A DNA stretch of 64,000 nt from Phialophora verrucosa (lineage: Eukaryota > Ascomycota > Eurotiomycetes > Chaetothyriales > Herpotrichiellaceae), in the NCBI GenBank assembly GCA_002099365.1, contig MSED01000002.1, positions 496,001-560,000 of the forward strand, written 5' to 3'. Shown piece by piece: positions 1 through 12,675 of the stretch. The position numbers and the translations under genes are program-made. The notes under the pieces were generated by a model that had not been told where the DNA came from, ran no database searches, and saw nothing but the letters and a program-made list of their open reading frames with translations. Each line of letters starts with the position of its first letter. The stretch's first letter is position 1.

Positions 1-1530
1 GAACCGAGGCAAAGGACGGAGTAAGGAGGCAGACATTTGTGGAACAAGATGTACTCGTACGAGCCAGCAGGGCGCACTTTGACTTCTCCTCCCAACAGAC
101 AATAGCTGCGTGAACTCGTATCCGGTACCGTATGCAGCCTGTGCGTGATTGGCCCACTAACACCTGAAACCTTGCGGGCCACCTACCGGATTCCGAAGTT
201 GACGTTGGACCGCCACGACACACCAAAAGTACAAGCCTGTCGGCGCGGCCAATCGCTGATTTTCCGTTGATTGCGGGCACTTGCACGCCTTCTGTAGCTG
301 CCAAACTTGAAACGCGCATTGAGAATGTTTCACCGTTGAGCGTTGCACACTTCTCTCACACTCCTCACAATGCACTGCTCGCACTGTGTTCATGGCTTTG
401 TTTCGTCCAGGAGCTCACGTACTCGGCGCTCCGTCCACCCAGATGGTCCTTGGAATGGCGGGTGCTATACACTGGTCTATACTGGTCTAATTATGTCCAA
501 TCCAAAACATGTTACCGCACTTGGGAAGCGGTAAACAAATTTCCCAAGTGTCTCCTCTTCCCCATCCTGCAAACAATCAGGGCGGGCCGATGCGCAATCA
601 CCATGGTCGGCCTGGGTCTAGAATCCATGCTCGCCAAATTACTCGCACCTGTTTCCTGTGGGAGATTACTGCATTCAATCTCAGGTGATCGGATTCGTCG
701 CGACCTTGTGTTTCAACTCGCCGTATCCGTCGCGTGGCTGATGTCGGTGCGTCTTTGGTTTCTCCATGTGGCTGGACACAAATTTCCACGGCCAAAAGGC
801 AATGGTCCATACATCACATCTAGCATGTTTCAAGGTTGCACGATCCGTATCAAGCACGTCTTGCAACCATATCCCCACCGGCGCAACTTCCGAAAGGATG
901 CATGGCGCCCTAGAGTCGAATTGTCCCCATCCATGTCGCCTACTCTCGCTTGTGCCGTCCGCATGATTGCATGGGAATCTACACACCCGTCTCGGCCGAT
1001 CCCAGTCATGCGGCTTAAACCCAGGCCATCCTCCTCGGCCACGGTCCCCACATGGCCTTCGCCGCCTCAGATATCCAACCTCGCGTATCGACCTCGGATA
1101 CCCTGCCAAATTTCCTGCTGATACGAGACAGAGCGCCCAAAACACCGTAAGCGATATGAAGTGGTCATCTGGTCGGAGCAGAAAACGAGCCATTCGAGAA
1201 CAAAACTGAATGACATGCTGATTGTGGTGTGATGCAAATCGAGAGCTGCATGTGATATTTTGTGGTCTGGGGAAAATGGTGAACCGTGCAGATGCGGTTC
1301 GATCCTCTTCGGCCGCTTGGGACAAGATGCTATGCTAGTATACATCCATGAAACTCGTATTAGTATGGCACGTCTCTGCAAGCAAAGACCTGGGTCTGGC
1401 GAGCGCTCAATAATTTCACTCGCACCGTCAGACATCCCCGAAGAGAAATTCGTCCCCACTCCGCATGCCAGGCCCTGCCCCGTCACAGACTGAGTCGTGC
1501 TTCATTTCCGAGCCAGCCAGGTGGCATGTC
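1..1530. other. stretch without a supported gene
   Basis: I see no supported gene here. Open frames of up to 284 codons exist on both strands, but they overlap each other, have no recognisable domain and lack a conserved start. It probably contains the 3' flank of the gene ending at 1531. Confidence 0.5.
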
Positions 1531-2880
1531 CTACCGTGTTTCAGAATGCGACCCCTCATACCGCAGTGGATTGTCTTCGCTTGATCCACTCGTGGACGAC
1601 CCCGTTAACTGCCTTCTTGGGTCAGGCCCCGCCGCGCCGCTGAGCTCATTGCGTTGTTGTCGACTGCTCGGTCGCGCAATGTGCCGACTGCCCGCCTCTT
1701 GTTCGCGAGATGATGCATCGCTGTCCTGCCGCGAATGCCGCGTCGGTCTGTGACGATGGCTCGGGCTCATTTCTCGTTCCCGAGACGAGCGGGATGACAT
1801 GGGCTGCGCTGGGTCAGAGGGTTGAGATGTAGGTGGCACGGGGACCGCGTGACCTCCCACTGTCTTGCGTTTCTTCGGCGAGTTCTGGTAGTCTGATCGG
1901 AGGTGCGAGGCTGCGTGCTGGGAGAAGGGAGAGCCGTGCGTGCTCTTGCCCGACGGCGTCGGAGGCTGGTTTCCTGCGGAAGCAGATGGCGGGGTCCAAT
2001 GATGGAAGAATAGACCCGGGCCAGATGATTGCTCGGAGGATGCAGTCTGTGCCTGATGTAACGGAGGTAGTTGCTGCCGACCGGCCTGACTTGTCGAGCT
2101 GGGAATGAAATCCGTCGTATTCAGGCGCGAGAGAGGAGCGGAACCACCTGTTGAACCCGATATAGACCCTCTTCCTGGGTTCGATGGCGCCGTAGCAGAA
2201 GGTTGTGCTGGTTGTGGGGGTTGTAGAGACTGGTGCCCTGGGTATGGATTCGACGAGATCATGCGGCTGTCTCGGTGCATGTCTGGTGACATCTGCTGCT
2301 GCTGCTGGATTTGCTGCTGGTGAAGCTGCTGTTGTTGGGCTTGAAGCTGTTGTTGCTGCTGCTGGTTCTGGATCGTCAAGCTTGCTAGATATTGCTGCGC
2401 CCACTCCAGTGTATGTGCAGGGAGATTCCCTCCCCCAATACCCGCAAAGATCAGAGGTACCATTGGAGGGGGAACCCCTCCTTGCAGCGATTCCCTCAGC
2501 ATATCCTGCTCGATGCGTCGCTGGTCCAACCGAAGGCCCTCCTGCCGGGTCTTCTCCTCCTCTTGCTTCCGACGATCCTCTTCCGCCTTTGCGTGCAGCC
2601 AACTCCGCATCGACTCATCCTGGCCAGCCCACTGCGAAGGAGGGGCCGGCAAATGGCCGAGCGGAGGGGGAGCAGTCGAATGCCCTCGTTCTGGAGGGGG
2701 GAGGCTGAGACTGCCAGGGAGACCAGTAGGCAATGGCGGCAACCCTCTGTGAGAGTTGTTCATCCTCGACTCCTCAAAGAATGAGTGAAGATTGCGAGGC
2801 GACTCTGGAGGGGAGTATCGTGAAGGTGTTGGTTTGTGATAGAATTGGTAGTCATGAGGGGGCTTGATGTCCTTGCTCAT
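1531..2880 (-). CDS. Gln/Pro-rich disordered protein, unknown function
   Basis: The product has 449 residues in one exon. I start it at the ATG at 2880 (MSKDIKPPHDYQF); an in-frame codon 30 bases upstream adds only a poor extension. The N-terminus is Pro/Ser-rich (KPTPSRYSPPESPR). A charged stretch at about residues 95-130, rich in Arg, Glu and Lys, could form a helix, and a hydrophobic patch (GGVPPPMVPLIFAG) follows. Glutamine runs at about 170-200 come from CAG/CAA repeats. The C-terminal half is Ser/Pro-rich with a basic motif (NSPKKRKTVGG) that resembles a nuclear localisation signal. The composition fits a nuclear regulator or scaffold, but I recognise no domain and assign no function. 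The low-complexity conserved-looking N-terminus and long open frame support a real gene. Confidence 0.7.
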   Translation of the reverse strand: MSKDIKPPHDYQFYHKPTPSRYSPPESPRNLHSFFEESRMNNSHRGLPPLPTGLPGSLSLPPPERGHSTAPPPLGHLPAPPSQWAGQDESMRSWLHAKAEEDRRKQEEEKTRQEGLRLDQRRIEQDMLRESLQGGVPPPMVPLIFAGIGGGNLPAHTLEWAQQYLASLTIQNQQQQQQLQAQQQQLHQQQIQQQQQMSPDMHRDSRMISSNPYPGHQSLQPPQPAQPSATAPSNPGRGSISGSTGGSAPLSRLNTTDFIPSSTSQAGRQQLPPLHQAQTASSEQSSGPGLFFHHWTPPSASAGNQPPTPSGKSTHGSPFSQHAASHLRSDYQNSPKKRKTVGGHAVPVPPTSQPSDPAQPMSSRSSREREMSPSHRHRPTRHSRQDSDASSREQEAGSRHIARPSSRQQRNELSGAAGPDPRRQLTGSSTSGSSEDNPLRYEGSHSETR

Positions 2881-4600
2881 ATGGTTAGGGGGGTTTAACG
2901 CTAATAACATTGAGGCGGTTGTCGTATGGTTTGTTCAAGCAACAGAGTGGTATGTTGTCGGACATGCAGAGGGTGAAACCAGGTCAGGGCTCGTGCTTTA
3001 TCCGGTCCAGACCTGGATTGAGCTTTTCTATATCAAGAGGATAGCTTTGGCCAAGTAGTCTTCGAATGACGTCCAGTCCAAGCGTCAGAATGGCTGTAGC
3101 AAATCTGAACCAGAGTTGAACCAAGATGGAGCACGATGGGGACAGCCGAGTAGTTATGGGTTGAGGCCCTGGATGGATCCAGCGTCTACCAGGGTCTAAA
3201 ATGTGGCTTTTCAGAGATCCCAGTGTGAGATGAGCCCTGTCGGCTAAAGAAAACTTGTTTGGCGAGGTACCAGGCCAATGGTGACAGCTGTGACCAGACT
3301 CTTGACGAAGTCGACCGATGTGTTTGCTGGACCTTACGGTGCAAGCCGGATATTTTCAAGAAGTAGGCGCCTGGTGTCGTTCGCGGCTATAGAGGGACCA
3401 GAAACCTCTCAAAGACAGTGTACCTGAGAGAAGTCGAAAAACGAAAGACCGAGTGGTTCGGAAAATTGTTGAGGTTAAGCGACCAAGAAGGTGAAGTCAG
3501 TCCCAAGTAGGGGTCCATCGGGTGGACAGGATAGAAGCTCATACAGCAAGAGTGAGAGAGGCCGCGGTTTGGGGTCACGATACGTATTGTGGGTTCCCAG
3601 TTTGAGCGGCGTCTGGTTACGAGCAGATGCGGAGGGGGAGACTGGATTCGAGGAAGTCCCAAAGTGAAATGAACCGGGGTGATTTTCCAATCAGCGTGTG
3701 GATGCGGGCCCGGAGCCGTCGTCTAGGATGAGATAGATTGGAACAGTGGGAGGATTGGGTAGGAGGAGGCGGACTCCGATCCACGTCTAAGAGCCGGCAG
3801 CGCAGTTGAGGGGGTAGGAATGCTGGCACGACGGCCTGCTGTCAGAGAGTCCAGGAAACGAAGAACAAGAGAGACGGGGACGGTACAAGGATACGAGGCC
3901 ACGCTCGTTGGTGGTATTGCCAGCAACTAAACCGCTTAGTGACCCTGCAATGAGCCAACAATTCTGAGTTTGAGCCTGCTCGATTGCTTCATAATGCTTC
4001 AAGCGGGCAAGCTAGGGAAAAAGTGGCTCAGCAGACATTGAGACGACGTTGTCACTTTCCTGAATCGAAAACGGCCCAGTGTGGGCAGGCTAGGCCAGGA
4101 TAATGATCGAAAAGGGTTCAGCAGAAAGTTACGAGGCGAGAAAAGGGCTCCCCACCGAGTTGGGCAAGGTGGACGAGCAAGATGCAAGGGGATCCATGGA
4201 ACAACAGCCATGGCAGCTCTTCAAGGCTCGCGTGGCCGCACGAACGAGCACAGAGCAGGGAAAGGCAGAGCATGGATCAGGCCGTTGACCTGTTGGCTGT
4301 GCGGCGTGGCTGGCGAATTCGCAGTCGCCCTTTGTTCAAACTGACCTCACCCTCTGACAGAGGACGGCATCATCTTCGACTGGTGAAGATGCTCCCGCCC
4401 GCCATTCACGCCGCCACCGTAGTCATGCTGTATCCATCTTTCTTGCTTTATCTCAGATCGATCCCGTTTTCAGATCGGTTCCCTTCTTCGAGAAGATTTC
4501 TAAAGCCTCCCGATCGCGATATGTTCCTCGGCTCACGGCACCCTCACGCCAACCCAGCGCCTTCTTGGAGCTGCACCGCACCTGACTGCTGTTTCGAGAC

Positions 4601-4621
4601 AAAAGAAAAGAAAAGAAAAGT
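4601..4621. repeat. AAAAG pentanucleotide microsatellite
   Basis: Four tandem AAAAG units lie in the gene-poor stretch. I see no link to a gene. Confidence 0.9.
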
Positions 4622-7600
4622 GCAATAACAATCCCGCCCAGCGCACTGAGAGAGACATGTCTTTACGTAGACCGGAGCGGTCGCTGGCGTCTGCACTGTC
4701 TTGAGCGAGAACGCGAGGATGGGAATTGATCGACAGTTATTGCGTCTTATCTCGTTGCACTCCTTACGCGGTACTCGTACTTGTCCTCGTAAATAACAGT
4801 CCTCGTACGCCACGAGCCAGGTTGGCCAATTGAGGCTGGTGGCCGGCACCACCGCCCCGTGGCTACGGCAACCGAACAAGTCGGGGCGTCAAATACCCAT
4901 CCTGGGGCGTGCTAGGCGGCAGTGCTACAGACGCTGTCGTGCCCATCTTGCCCAAACAAAGGGCGGATGTTCACATTTACGATACACTGCCGGAAAGTCC
5001 CCAGTAGCCCCAAAACAAGCGCAGCTTAAAGCCCGCCGTGAGTGCCCGTCATTACCACGAGTTTGGGCGTTGAGGGGCCCACCGCACCTGGGATCGCTGC
5101 CCAGAAACACGTTGTTTGCTGCCACACAACGTGGTTCTCACATGGCGTCCACGAACTTGTCATGGTCCCCCTGGAAGCCATGCACTCCTCACGCAATCAA
5201 CCCGCCGATCTTTGCTCTTCACAGTGAGTCTAGTTTGACGTCTTTAGCCATCAGCCGGTGCAACTTCTCGATCCACACCGAACTGCCCTTTGTGATGTGG
5301 CATGAGCAGATGAAGGTTGTGATCAATTCCCAGCGGTCGAGTGCGGCGCATGCAATAAGACAATAGTTGCATTTGATTTGCTTCCTGTCCCGTCCCTCCT
5401 CGCTTGAGAGATTGCCGTGCTGACTGCTTGGCCTGAACAGGGCAGATTCCATCGCCTACTCAAGTTACCGATACCGCGACTTTACCCAAAGCACTGACTC
5501 ACGCACACGAACTGCCCGATTTCGACTGGTCTCTGGCCCTCCTAGGCTTGGGCTCCAGCTCGAGCGAACCGACTAATAATTAGGCCCGAGGACGCTGGAT
5601 TCCTAGTCGGTTCACAGCTCCATCATTGCCAAATGAGAGGACGTTGGAATTCCTCCAGTGCCACAGACGCGAAACACTGGTGCTGGAGACGCACTGGGCA
5701 TCAAATGCACCGTCGCCGGGCCGATAAGTGACGATCTGCAGGCATGTCCGTCCGCACAAACCCACGCCGAACATCGCGCTTGCCCACTCGGTCGTGGAAC
5801 AGTTGAATGACGCCACAATTGGTCCTTGATGAGCGCACAAAACATGACCTGGAAGCAGCAAGGGCGAGAGCTCGCTCGTTCGACGGAAAATATGCAGGAT
5901 TCGTGCATTCCCGCCTCGCTTCAGTGCATGCCGCAGATCGATGGCCCAGAACACCCTCCATCACACCGAGCAAAATATTCCCCGGGGTGAGTTTCATTGA
6001 TATTGTCATGCGACGGATATTCTAGCCGACGCAGAGAGCGAGAGATCTCAATGTCCATTGCCCTCACGGGACATCTAAAGACGTACCGAGGAGTTCAAGC
6101 TGTATGCAGTTCTTGTGTTACTCCACTCGGCAGCCTCTGCGAGTTTGAAATCGTGGCATACCTGCTGTAACGCTCCCTCGTATTTGACTAACATGAATGT
6201 TACGGGCTTGCGGTCTTGACCAGTTTGGGTCACGTTAACTGAAAGAAGACTTCATGCATGCCGGACTCTTGGACGCTTTGCTGCAAAACGGCAGTAGGTA
6301 CGGGAGAACAACGTCATCAACGCACAAAGTCGGCGCCAAAACAGCCACAACGCGCGATCTAACTTCTGTAAACGGAGTCCCGCTAAACTCCTTCCCTGAG
6401 CTGGCAGCCGAGTCTTCAAACCTCCGACTGTCCGATCGGCTCCCTTGATCTTCTGAATAGTGATTCTCGATCGCCAGCCATCGAGCGGCCTCTAAGCGAT
6501 GATCGGGCTCGGGCCACGCACAAGCCACTCTTGAATTCTTGTGTTGGGCCGGATACTTGTGGCCCATTTCCACTGTATCAGAAGCAACAAAGAGTGTTGC
6601 TCAGAGCTCACGACTATCTTACTGGTCGCAAGCTTACTCTTCCGCGCTTACGCCATTCCATGTGCTAGGAATAAAAGACTTTAGTGTTGGCTGCATTCCT
6701 TTAGGCGAGCCGCCGAAAGTGCCTCCAGCATGAGACAGCAGGTTACGAGCTTTGAGCGCACAAGGTTCAAGTTGACAGTCTGCCTCGGCAGCTTTGACAG
6801 ACAGGCATGTCCCCTGCGGACAACCTTGCTAGACCTGCCCGTCGCAAGAGGTAACGGATCGTCAGACGGGCAGGTTTTCAATCCGACAGCATTCAACGTA
6901 TGACCGCATCTGAAGGTCATGGTGCAGGCGATCTGCACGTCCAAGTCCGACACGGGGCCGTCGACGTAGCTGGCCGTGGCTTGTGGGCCCAACCGCCGCT
7001 CGACTTTGTTCTCTTCGCTGTCGAAACTGCCCGTATACCGCAGCACAGTAGCCGCACCCAAGCACTCGCAAAAACAACGCGCCGAATCATCGTCCACCTT
7101 TGACTCCTCTGGCTCTGACGACGATCCAAGCACGAGTTGCAGGGAATAGCGACACGCGATGTTTCTAAGCGAGGTCTGATCGGCAGCCACCACTTTCACC
7201 TCAATTTGAACACTGCTCGTCCAAAACGGATAACGATCGTCCTATTTGAGGCAACAGAGTAGAGGATTCGAGGGAGCAATGATCCTTCTGGGATAGCTGT
7301 AACACAGCACTATTCCTGAAAGCGATATGGCTTCACAACTGAGCGCTTAGCCACGTTTCTTGCCCACAAATCTAACCGTCGATCCTAACCACAATCTCCA
7401 ACCGAGGCCGTGGCTAGGGCTCGAATCAAGTACTTCGCAGCACCTGTGCTACATTACTCGTACTCAGGACAACCATGTTGCAAGTCTGTTTGAATGTTTG
7501 GTTTTGTTCAAGCAATATATGTCTGATGATGAAGGCGGCGCACCATACAAGGGGAATACTCATGCCGACATGAGAGCGACATCTTTGATCGACCCTGCAT

Positions 7601-8752
7601 GACGCTTCAAGCCTCCACTAAGCACTGTGTACGGAGCATCTGCCCCAAATTTACAGCGTAAGATGCGGTGAAGTTCGAAGGAGAAACCCACCGGATTTGC
7701 CCTGCAGCAATTGGACCCTCCGACCCTGAGCATCCTGAGGAAGCTTCCGGAGTTCTTCTTTTCCGCGCCTCCCGCTTACGGCCAAACAATGCACGCCTTT
7801 TGTTCCAAGCCTTGTGGCTTCTCAATTGGGACATTCGCCCGCGGTGGCTTTTCTTGTGCAGCCAATAAAACATCACACTGGCGGCTAACGAAGCCGAATA
7901 CAGATGAGGGAGCAGAAGCAGGAGACGAAACGGACTTCGGCCGCCTCTCGCAACGCCTGCTCCCGTCGGCTAGGTTTCGTGGACATTGTCCTCGACCTCA
8001 GCACCAGCAGAGCTTGATTTCTCCTTTCGACTCGTGTTTACGGAGTACCATGAGGAGATTAAACTTCATGCTGAATCGTCGGGCACGTTTAATTGGGGCG
8101 CAAGCAACCACAGCTTTAGGGGATGATATTGGGTCCTTGCCGGTAAAAATGATCGGCACCCTCCCTCTCGCTTATTTCCTCCCTGATAGGCATTGTCGAT
8201 CAGGCGCGCACGTTGTTACCAGGATCTGACCAAAAGACATGTGTCAATCAATCCCACCACATCAGGAAGAGGAGACGTACGTAACCCAGCGACTTCCATC
8301 CTCAGCTAGCGCCATAAACGGACCTGAAGGACCCTTGGAGACGTGCTCAGCCAAGGTCACTGAAGCGAGATGGAAGGAGCCCCGGACCCAAGATACTATC
8401 CTCTCCTAAGTAAATCCTTAGCGAGGCGTGAACGCCTTAACGTGGAGGGTTGTGCACCGAATCAACCTTATACAACTCCAAGGAGGTCCGGAACGCCACC
8501 CTGAGGACCCCGGCGGAAGTGTCTTGCGAGATCTCTAACAACGGTGGTTAAGTATGTTGCATCACTAATAACTCGCCCTGACAGCGGAATATGCAGCCTC
8601 GTCGTCAGTGGCACAGACGAGAGGCCAAAAGTCCAGCCAACGAACCTCGCGCAAGACTGAGCGGCGGAGACTCGAATAATGAAGTAGCCCATGTGAAGCT
8701 GAAGGCTTCTTTTGCCCGTCCTTGAATTGCTTCATCTCGCAGAATGCCCCTC

Positions 8753-8773
8753 TGCCTGCCTGCCTGCCTGCCC
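8753..8773. repeat. TGCC tetranucleotide microsatellite
   Basis: About five tandem TGCC units followed by degenerate CCCGCCC. It lies in non-coding sequence. Confidence 0.85.
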
Positions 8774-10247
8774 GCCCAATCAGCCGTCATCTAGGTTCAT
8801 TGTCCGATGCCAACCAAGGCCATCCCGTGGCCATCTGATTCTGCGGCGGACATCCGAGGTACAGGGCCAGCTACAACAGTACCAGTATTACGGAGTGCAG
8901 GCAATAGCCTCTTTCTGAGCTCCAGAGAGCATCCCCCAAGCTGCGTTATACGGCAAGCATATGACAAGGTATTTCAAGGACCAGATACGGAGTAGATGGG
9001 CCATAAGACCTCTCACTCTCTACGGAATTGCCACAGCCTAGGCTGCTGCAAATCAATCACTCACGCTCTGATCTAGTCCTCGAAACGTCAAAGATGCCGC
9101 AGACCTTACCATTTGCTCGTGGATACGCTGCCAATTTATTTCTTTTTCTTAGGGCTGCCTTTCACGATGGACATTACTACTATTCAACTAACTAACCGCT
9201 ATTCACATTTAAAATAGAATTGGAACGGTGAGATCTTTCGGCTGCTAGACGTCCGTTCGAGGGGATATCAAGGTCAGTCAGTCAGTCAAACCCAGTACGC
9301 ACCATGATAAGGGCCCTGGCCGCGCGTGCTACACCAATGTCTTTCCGCATCAAGATCACGATCACTTTCAATGTCATGCTGTAGACAGCGACGGACATCA
9401 CCCTTACAGTACCTTTGGGCTCTAGAGCATAGGCATCACGAGTCCACCCGTGGCCTGTATACCTGCATCGCGAACCAACTGGTCTCTGCTGTTGAATAGC
9501 TTGCTTGCGACCTATCGCGAGTCTCGCGGCGGCGAGCGTCTACGGTTGCACACTATCCGATCAACTACGATGCGTGGCCGTGTCGTTGTAGTACTACCAT
9601 TTCTGAGTCTATGTTTTCGAGGATCCTACCTTGGCCGACCAGTGATACTGTAGTAGTGGCATATGCTCGGAGATACAGTCCTTTAGTACGGTTTACTCGT
9701 TCCGCATACAGGAAGGGGCGACTGTTCGCTGCCCTTTGATGGATGCCTCGTTTCGGAACCCCTCGTCCGCTACTGCGTACGTGCCCTTATCTTTTCCTTC
9801 CGTCCCTTTCCACTCACTCGAAACACGGCGATGGCACTCACAACGACGGCAAAGTGTGCATCGGCATGTCAGGGTACTATTTCAAGTCGCTGATCAGGAT
9901 GTTCCGCGGATTGCTCTGCAGTTGCCATTCGGCGAGCCCTGGAGGCAAGGAAGCCACGGGAGTTTTCACCACCGGTTGTTGCTCGTCAGTTGGCTCGTCA
10001 TCATCTTAGATGGGAGGGAAGCAGGGGAAAGGACCGGAGGTTGAGCTGTAGCATTCGCCACCGGTGCGCGTGTCGGTGTCAGTGCCGGAGTGCCAGATGT
10101 GGGCATAGGTTTCCTGCGGTCTCATCCGAGCAGCGATGCACACATTGCCATGCCTCCAGTGCTGTCTGTGTCAGGTGTCGTTGGTGCGGTGGTGGGTGTG
10201 ATTCCTCGAACCCAGGCCGTGCTTTGACCTTATCTCCATTATCTCTA

Positions 10248-12675
10248 TCAGTCCAAACACTTGCTAGAACGTCTCAGAGTGTTTGCGTCGAGGCCGGACC
10301 GCCTTGAGGTGGCGTTCGGTACCTCAAATTTGTTGCCAAGTAATACCGACTGCTGTGCTTCGAGCGGTATAGGTTGATCGACGCTGGAGTCAGATTCCGT
10401 TGCAGCCGTGGCATCAGAATCTACCACTGGACTCTTGGAAATTCTAGAAGGAGGCAGAGTGAGCTGTACACCCCGGCACATTGACGTTGTTGGATTCTCG
10501 AGCACGGAGAGACTCGGGGGATTGCTGGTCTACAACGGATCATCGTCGGCCGAGTATTACTTCCAAAGGGCAGTAGCTGCGCTGTTGATTGCTAGTTCCG
10601 CCTGGAATTACATGAGTAGTCTTTGTTTCCCATCTGCAGTTCGAGCGAGTAGACGCAAATCTCAAACTGTGAGGTGATTGGGTCGCAGTCGCCCATCGGA
10701 ACGAGTATTTGGGACCCAGGCTTCGATCTTTGAAGATGCTGAAGGTCTTCAAGTTCTTCGGATGATTCTCAAGGGTGACAAAGGAGGCGCTGCTGAGCGA
10801 CAAATCGCAGTCAATGCGAACTCGCAGAGTGGCGGATCCAATTTCTACCGAACGAGACCACCTGGTCGCCAAAGTGGCTGTTCGGAGGCCACCACTCATA
10901 CAATGATGCCCCTCCAATTATGTTAGCTGGGGGAACATAAGCGTGACTGTATCAGCCCAGATTAGCTCCACTCGCGTCCCACGATTCTCGTCAAACATAT
11001 GAGGTTGGCGGAAGTGTGGTATCCATGGCAATATATCCTTGCACAAAGTTGACTTCCACCTTGATCAGTAGTCCCACATGGAGCAGGTTGAATTCCGGCT
11101 GTGCGTCTGGCTCCATCTGAACGACGCAATCGCCCTTCATGGTCATGGAATCGCCTCCGGAAGGACTAGCATCGATGTCACACATGGCAATGGCAGTCAA
11201 ATTCGGATACTCCAAGACACTAGGTGTAAATCCCTAGACAAAGTCAGCTTGCTCGCGCGCTGTCCCAGGCGGGTTCATGTAGCACAAATCCAAGACTCGC
11301 CTCCTTCATGTAGACATCTGGCGTCTGCGGGCGGTGCTAACATGTTGGATAGGACGTTCACAGGGTCATGACCAGTCATCGTGTCGGAGCCGTCATTGAG
11401 CAATGGAAAGCCGTAGAGATTCTAAATGCTGGGAGTATTGATTGCGGAAGTGACACAAAACCCGAATCTTACTCCTGCTAAAGTAACCAACTCAAATTGG
11501 GTTAATGTTCCATTCCAAATTCATCGCTGTGTAGGAGTGAGCAAGTCATAGCGGTTTGGATATTTTAGAAGGCATGACCGATGACCAGCCCTCCATTCGT
11601 CATAACCCGGAAACGGTTGCCTGCGGATATCTCAAGATGAGAGTCTAGCGGTTGGGCTTTGGTCTCACTCAGCTGGATTGATGGTACCGCCATCTCAGTC
11701 AGAATGATGTTAATGCCATTTGCCATTTGCTGGTTCCCCCCCCATTGAACCCTTTCTTGCTTGGGTCGGCCTGATCAGGATTGTCATCTTGCACTCAGAG
11801 GTAAATAAGATGATCGCAGCGTTGAGGCAGCTTGGCAACGAGTGGCACGTCGTCCACGAAAGTAACTTATCGATTGACATCCCCCCAGTCCACGCGTTGG
11901 GATATTCAGAAATATGGTTCCCCGTCGCTGTTCCGATGTTGTCTGAGCCTGGACTACTGGAGATTTAGCAACTGTAGACTGCTGCGATGGACCGGACGCT
12001 CTTGTGTCTGAATGTCTCACGGCGCTAGCATGCTGCAATCAATAGTAGGTTCGAGGTCCTCTCAGCTAACGGGTCGATGCAAGGACACGTGAAGCGTCGC
12101 TTTCGGTGACCTGGCGAGTCAAAGCTGAGCAACTTGGTCAGTTTGCCCAAGCGCGAAGTGGCCGCTTCGGTGGTGCCACGCCCCAAACCACTCATCGCTA
12201 GTGTCAATTGAACCGCGGTTTACTGTACAGTACAGTCTCTCGTTACGCGCCGCATTCTCACCCATTCCTCGCCCTCTGGGCTGCAATTCAAGCTGGCTAC
12301 AATGAGGATTCGTTACTGACATTAGGTACTGGGGAACACGTCAAGCCGGATCTTCGCGTGCAAGGTGATCAGACTATCACGCCGCTTCCAGAAGCTACCG
12401 CCAAAGGTACAGAAATTGCTACGAGTGACAGACACTTCAAACTCATTGGCCCTGAGACGTCCAAAACATCTTTCGGCTCTGTTTACAATCTCAGTGGCAT
12501 GAGTCAGCCTTTCAAAGTCGTCCACAATGGCCAGCCCGGAAATTTGCAGTCCTTTAGCCACTAATGCCTCATAGCTGACGGTAATGAAGTAATCACAAAA
12601 TTGAATGTCGTCGACAAGCTGGTCAAGCTGTCCCTTATTTCGTACCCAAGCCAGTACCGACCATGGCTCCCGCAC
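10248..12675 (-). pseudogene. relic of a DUF6603-type large fungal protein
   Basis: Reading the minus strand gives a chain of fragments in different frames, broken by stops, that follow the order I remember for DUF6603 proteins. Around 12.3-12.5 kb there is GLQISGLAIVDD followed later by FCTFGGSFW. Around 11.4 kb there is GVRFGFCVTSAINTPS, then NLYGFPLLNDGSD and DPVNVLSNML. At 11.0-11.2 kb there is KVEVNFVQGYIAMDTTLPP. At about 10.9 kb there is GGASLYEWWPP with HFGDQVVSFG, matching the family's GG-xx-LYYWF and GDFV-x-GGYH pattern. The tail near 10.0-10.5 kb is Ser/Thr/Pro-rich. No intron set restores one frame, so I call it a decayed gene. The match is from memory of the family; edges are approximate. 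Confidence 0.5.

Larger units (their letters stand above)
2881..10247. other. gene-poor stretch, no supported gene
   Basis: About 7.4 kb without a gene I can support. All open frames are short (under about 180 codons), lie on both strands in similar numbers and show no motif or convincing intron signals. The longest minus-strand frame, 6681-7199, has many Cys residues but no pattern I know. Composition is close to that of neighbouring genes, so this does not look like an AT-rich, RIP-eroded transposon island. Short simple repeats occur at 4601, 8753 and near 9280 (GTCA units). Confidence 0.45.

Noticed and set aside
267..1325. Open frames of 284 codons (plus) and 214 codons (minus)
   Set aside because: They overlap on opposite strands, have no domain, no signal and no coding-like composition.
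12322..12675. Minus-strand frame at first taken for a HeLo/prion-inhibition domain
   Set aside because: The downstream fragments fit DUF6603 order much better, so it was merged with that relic.
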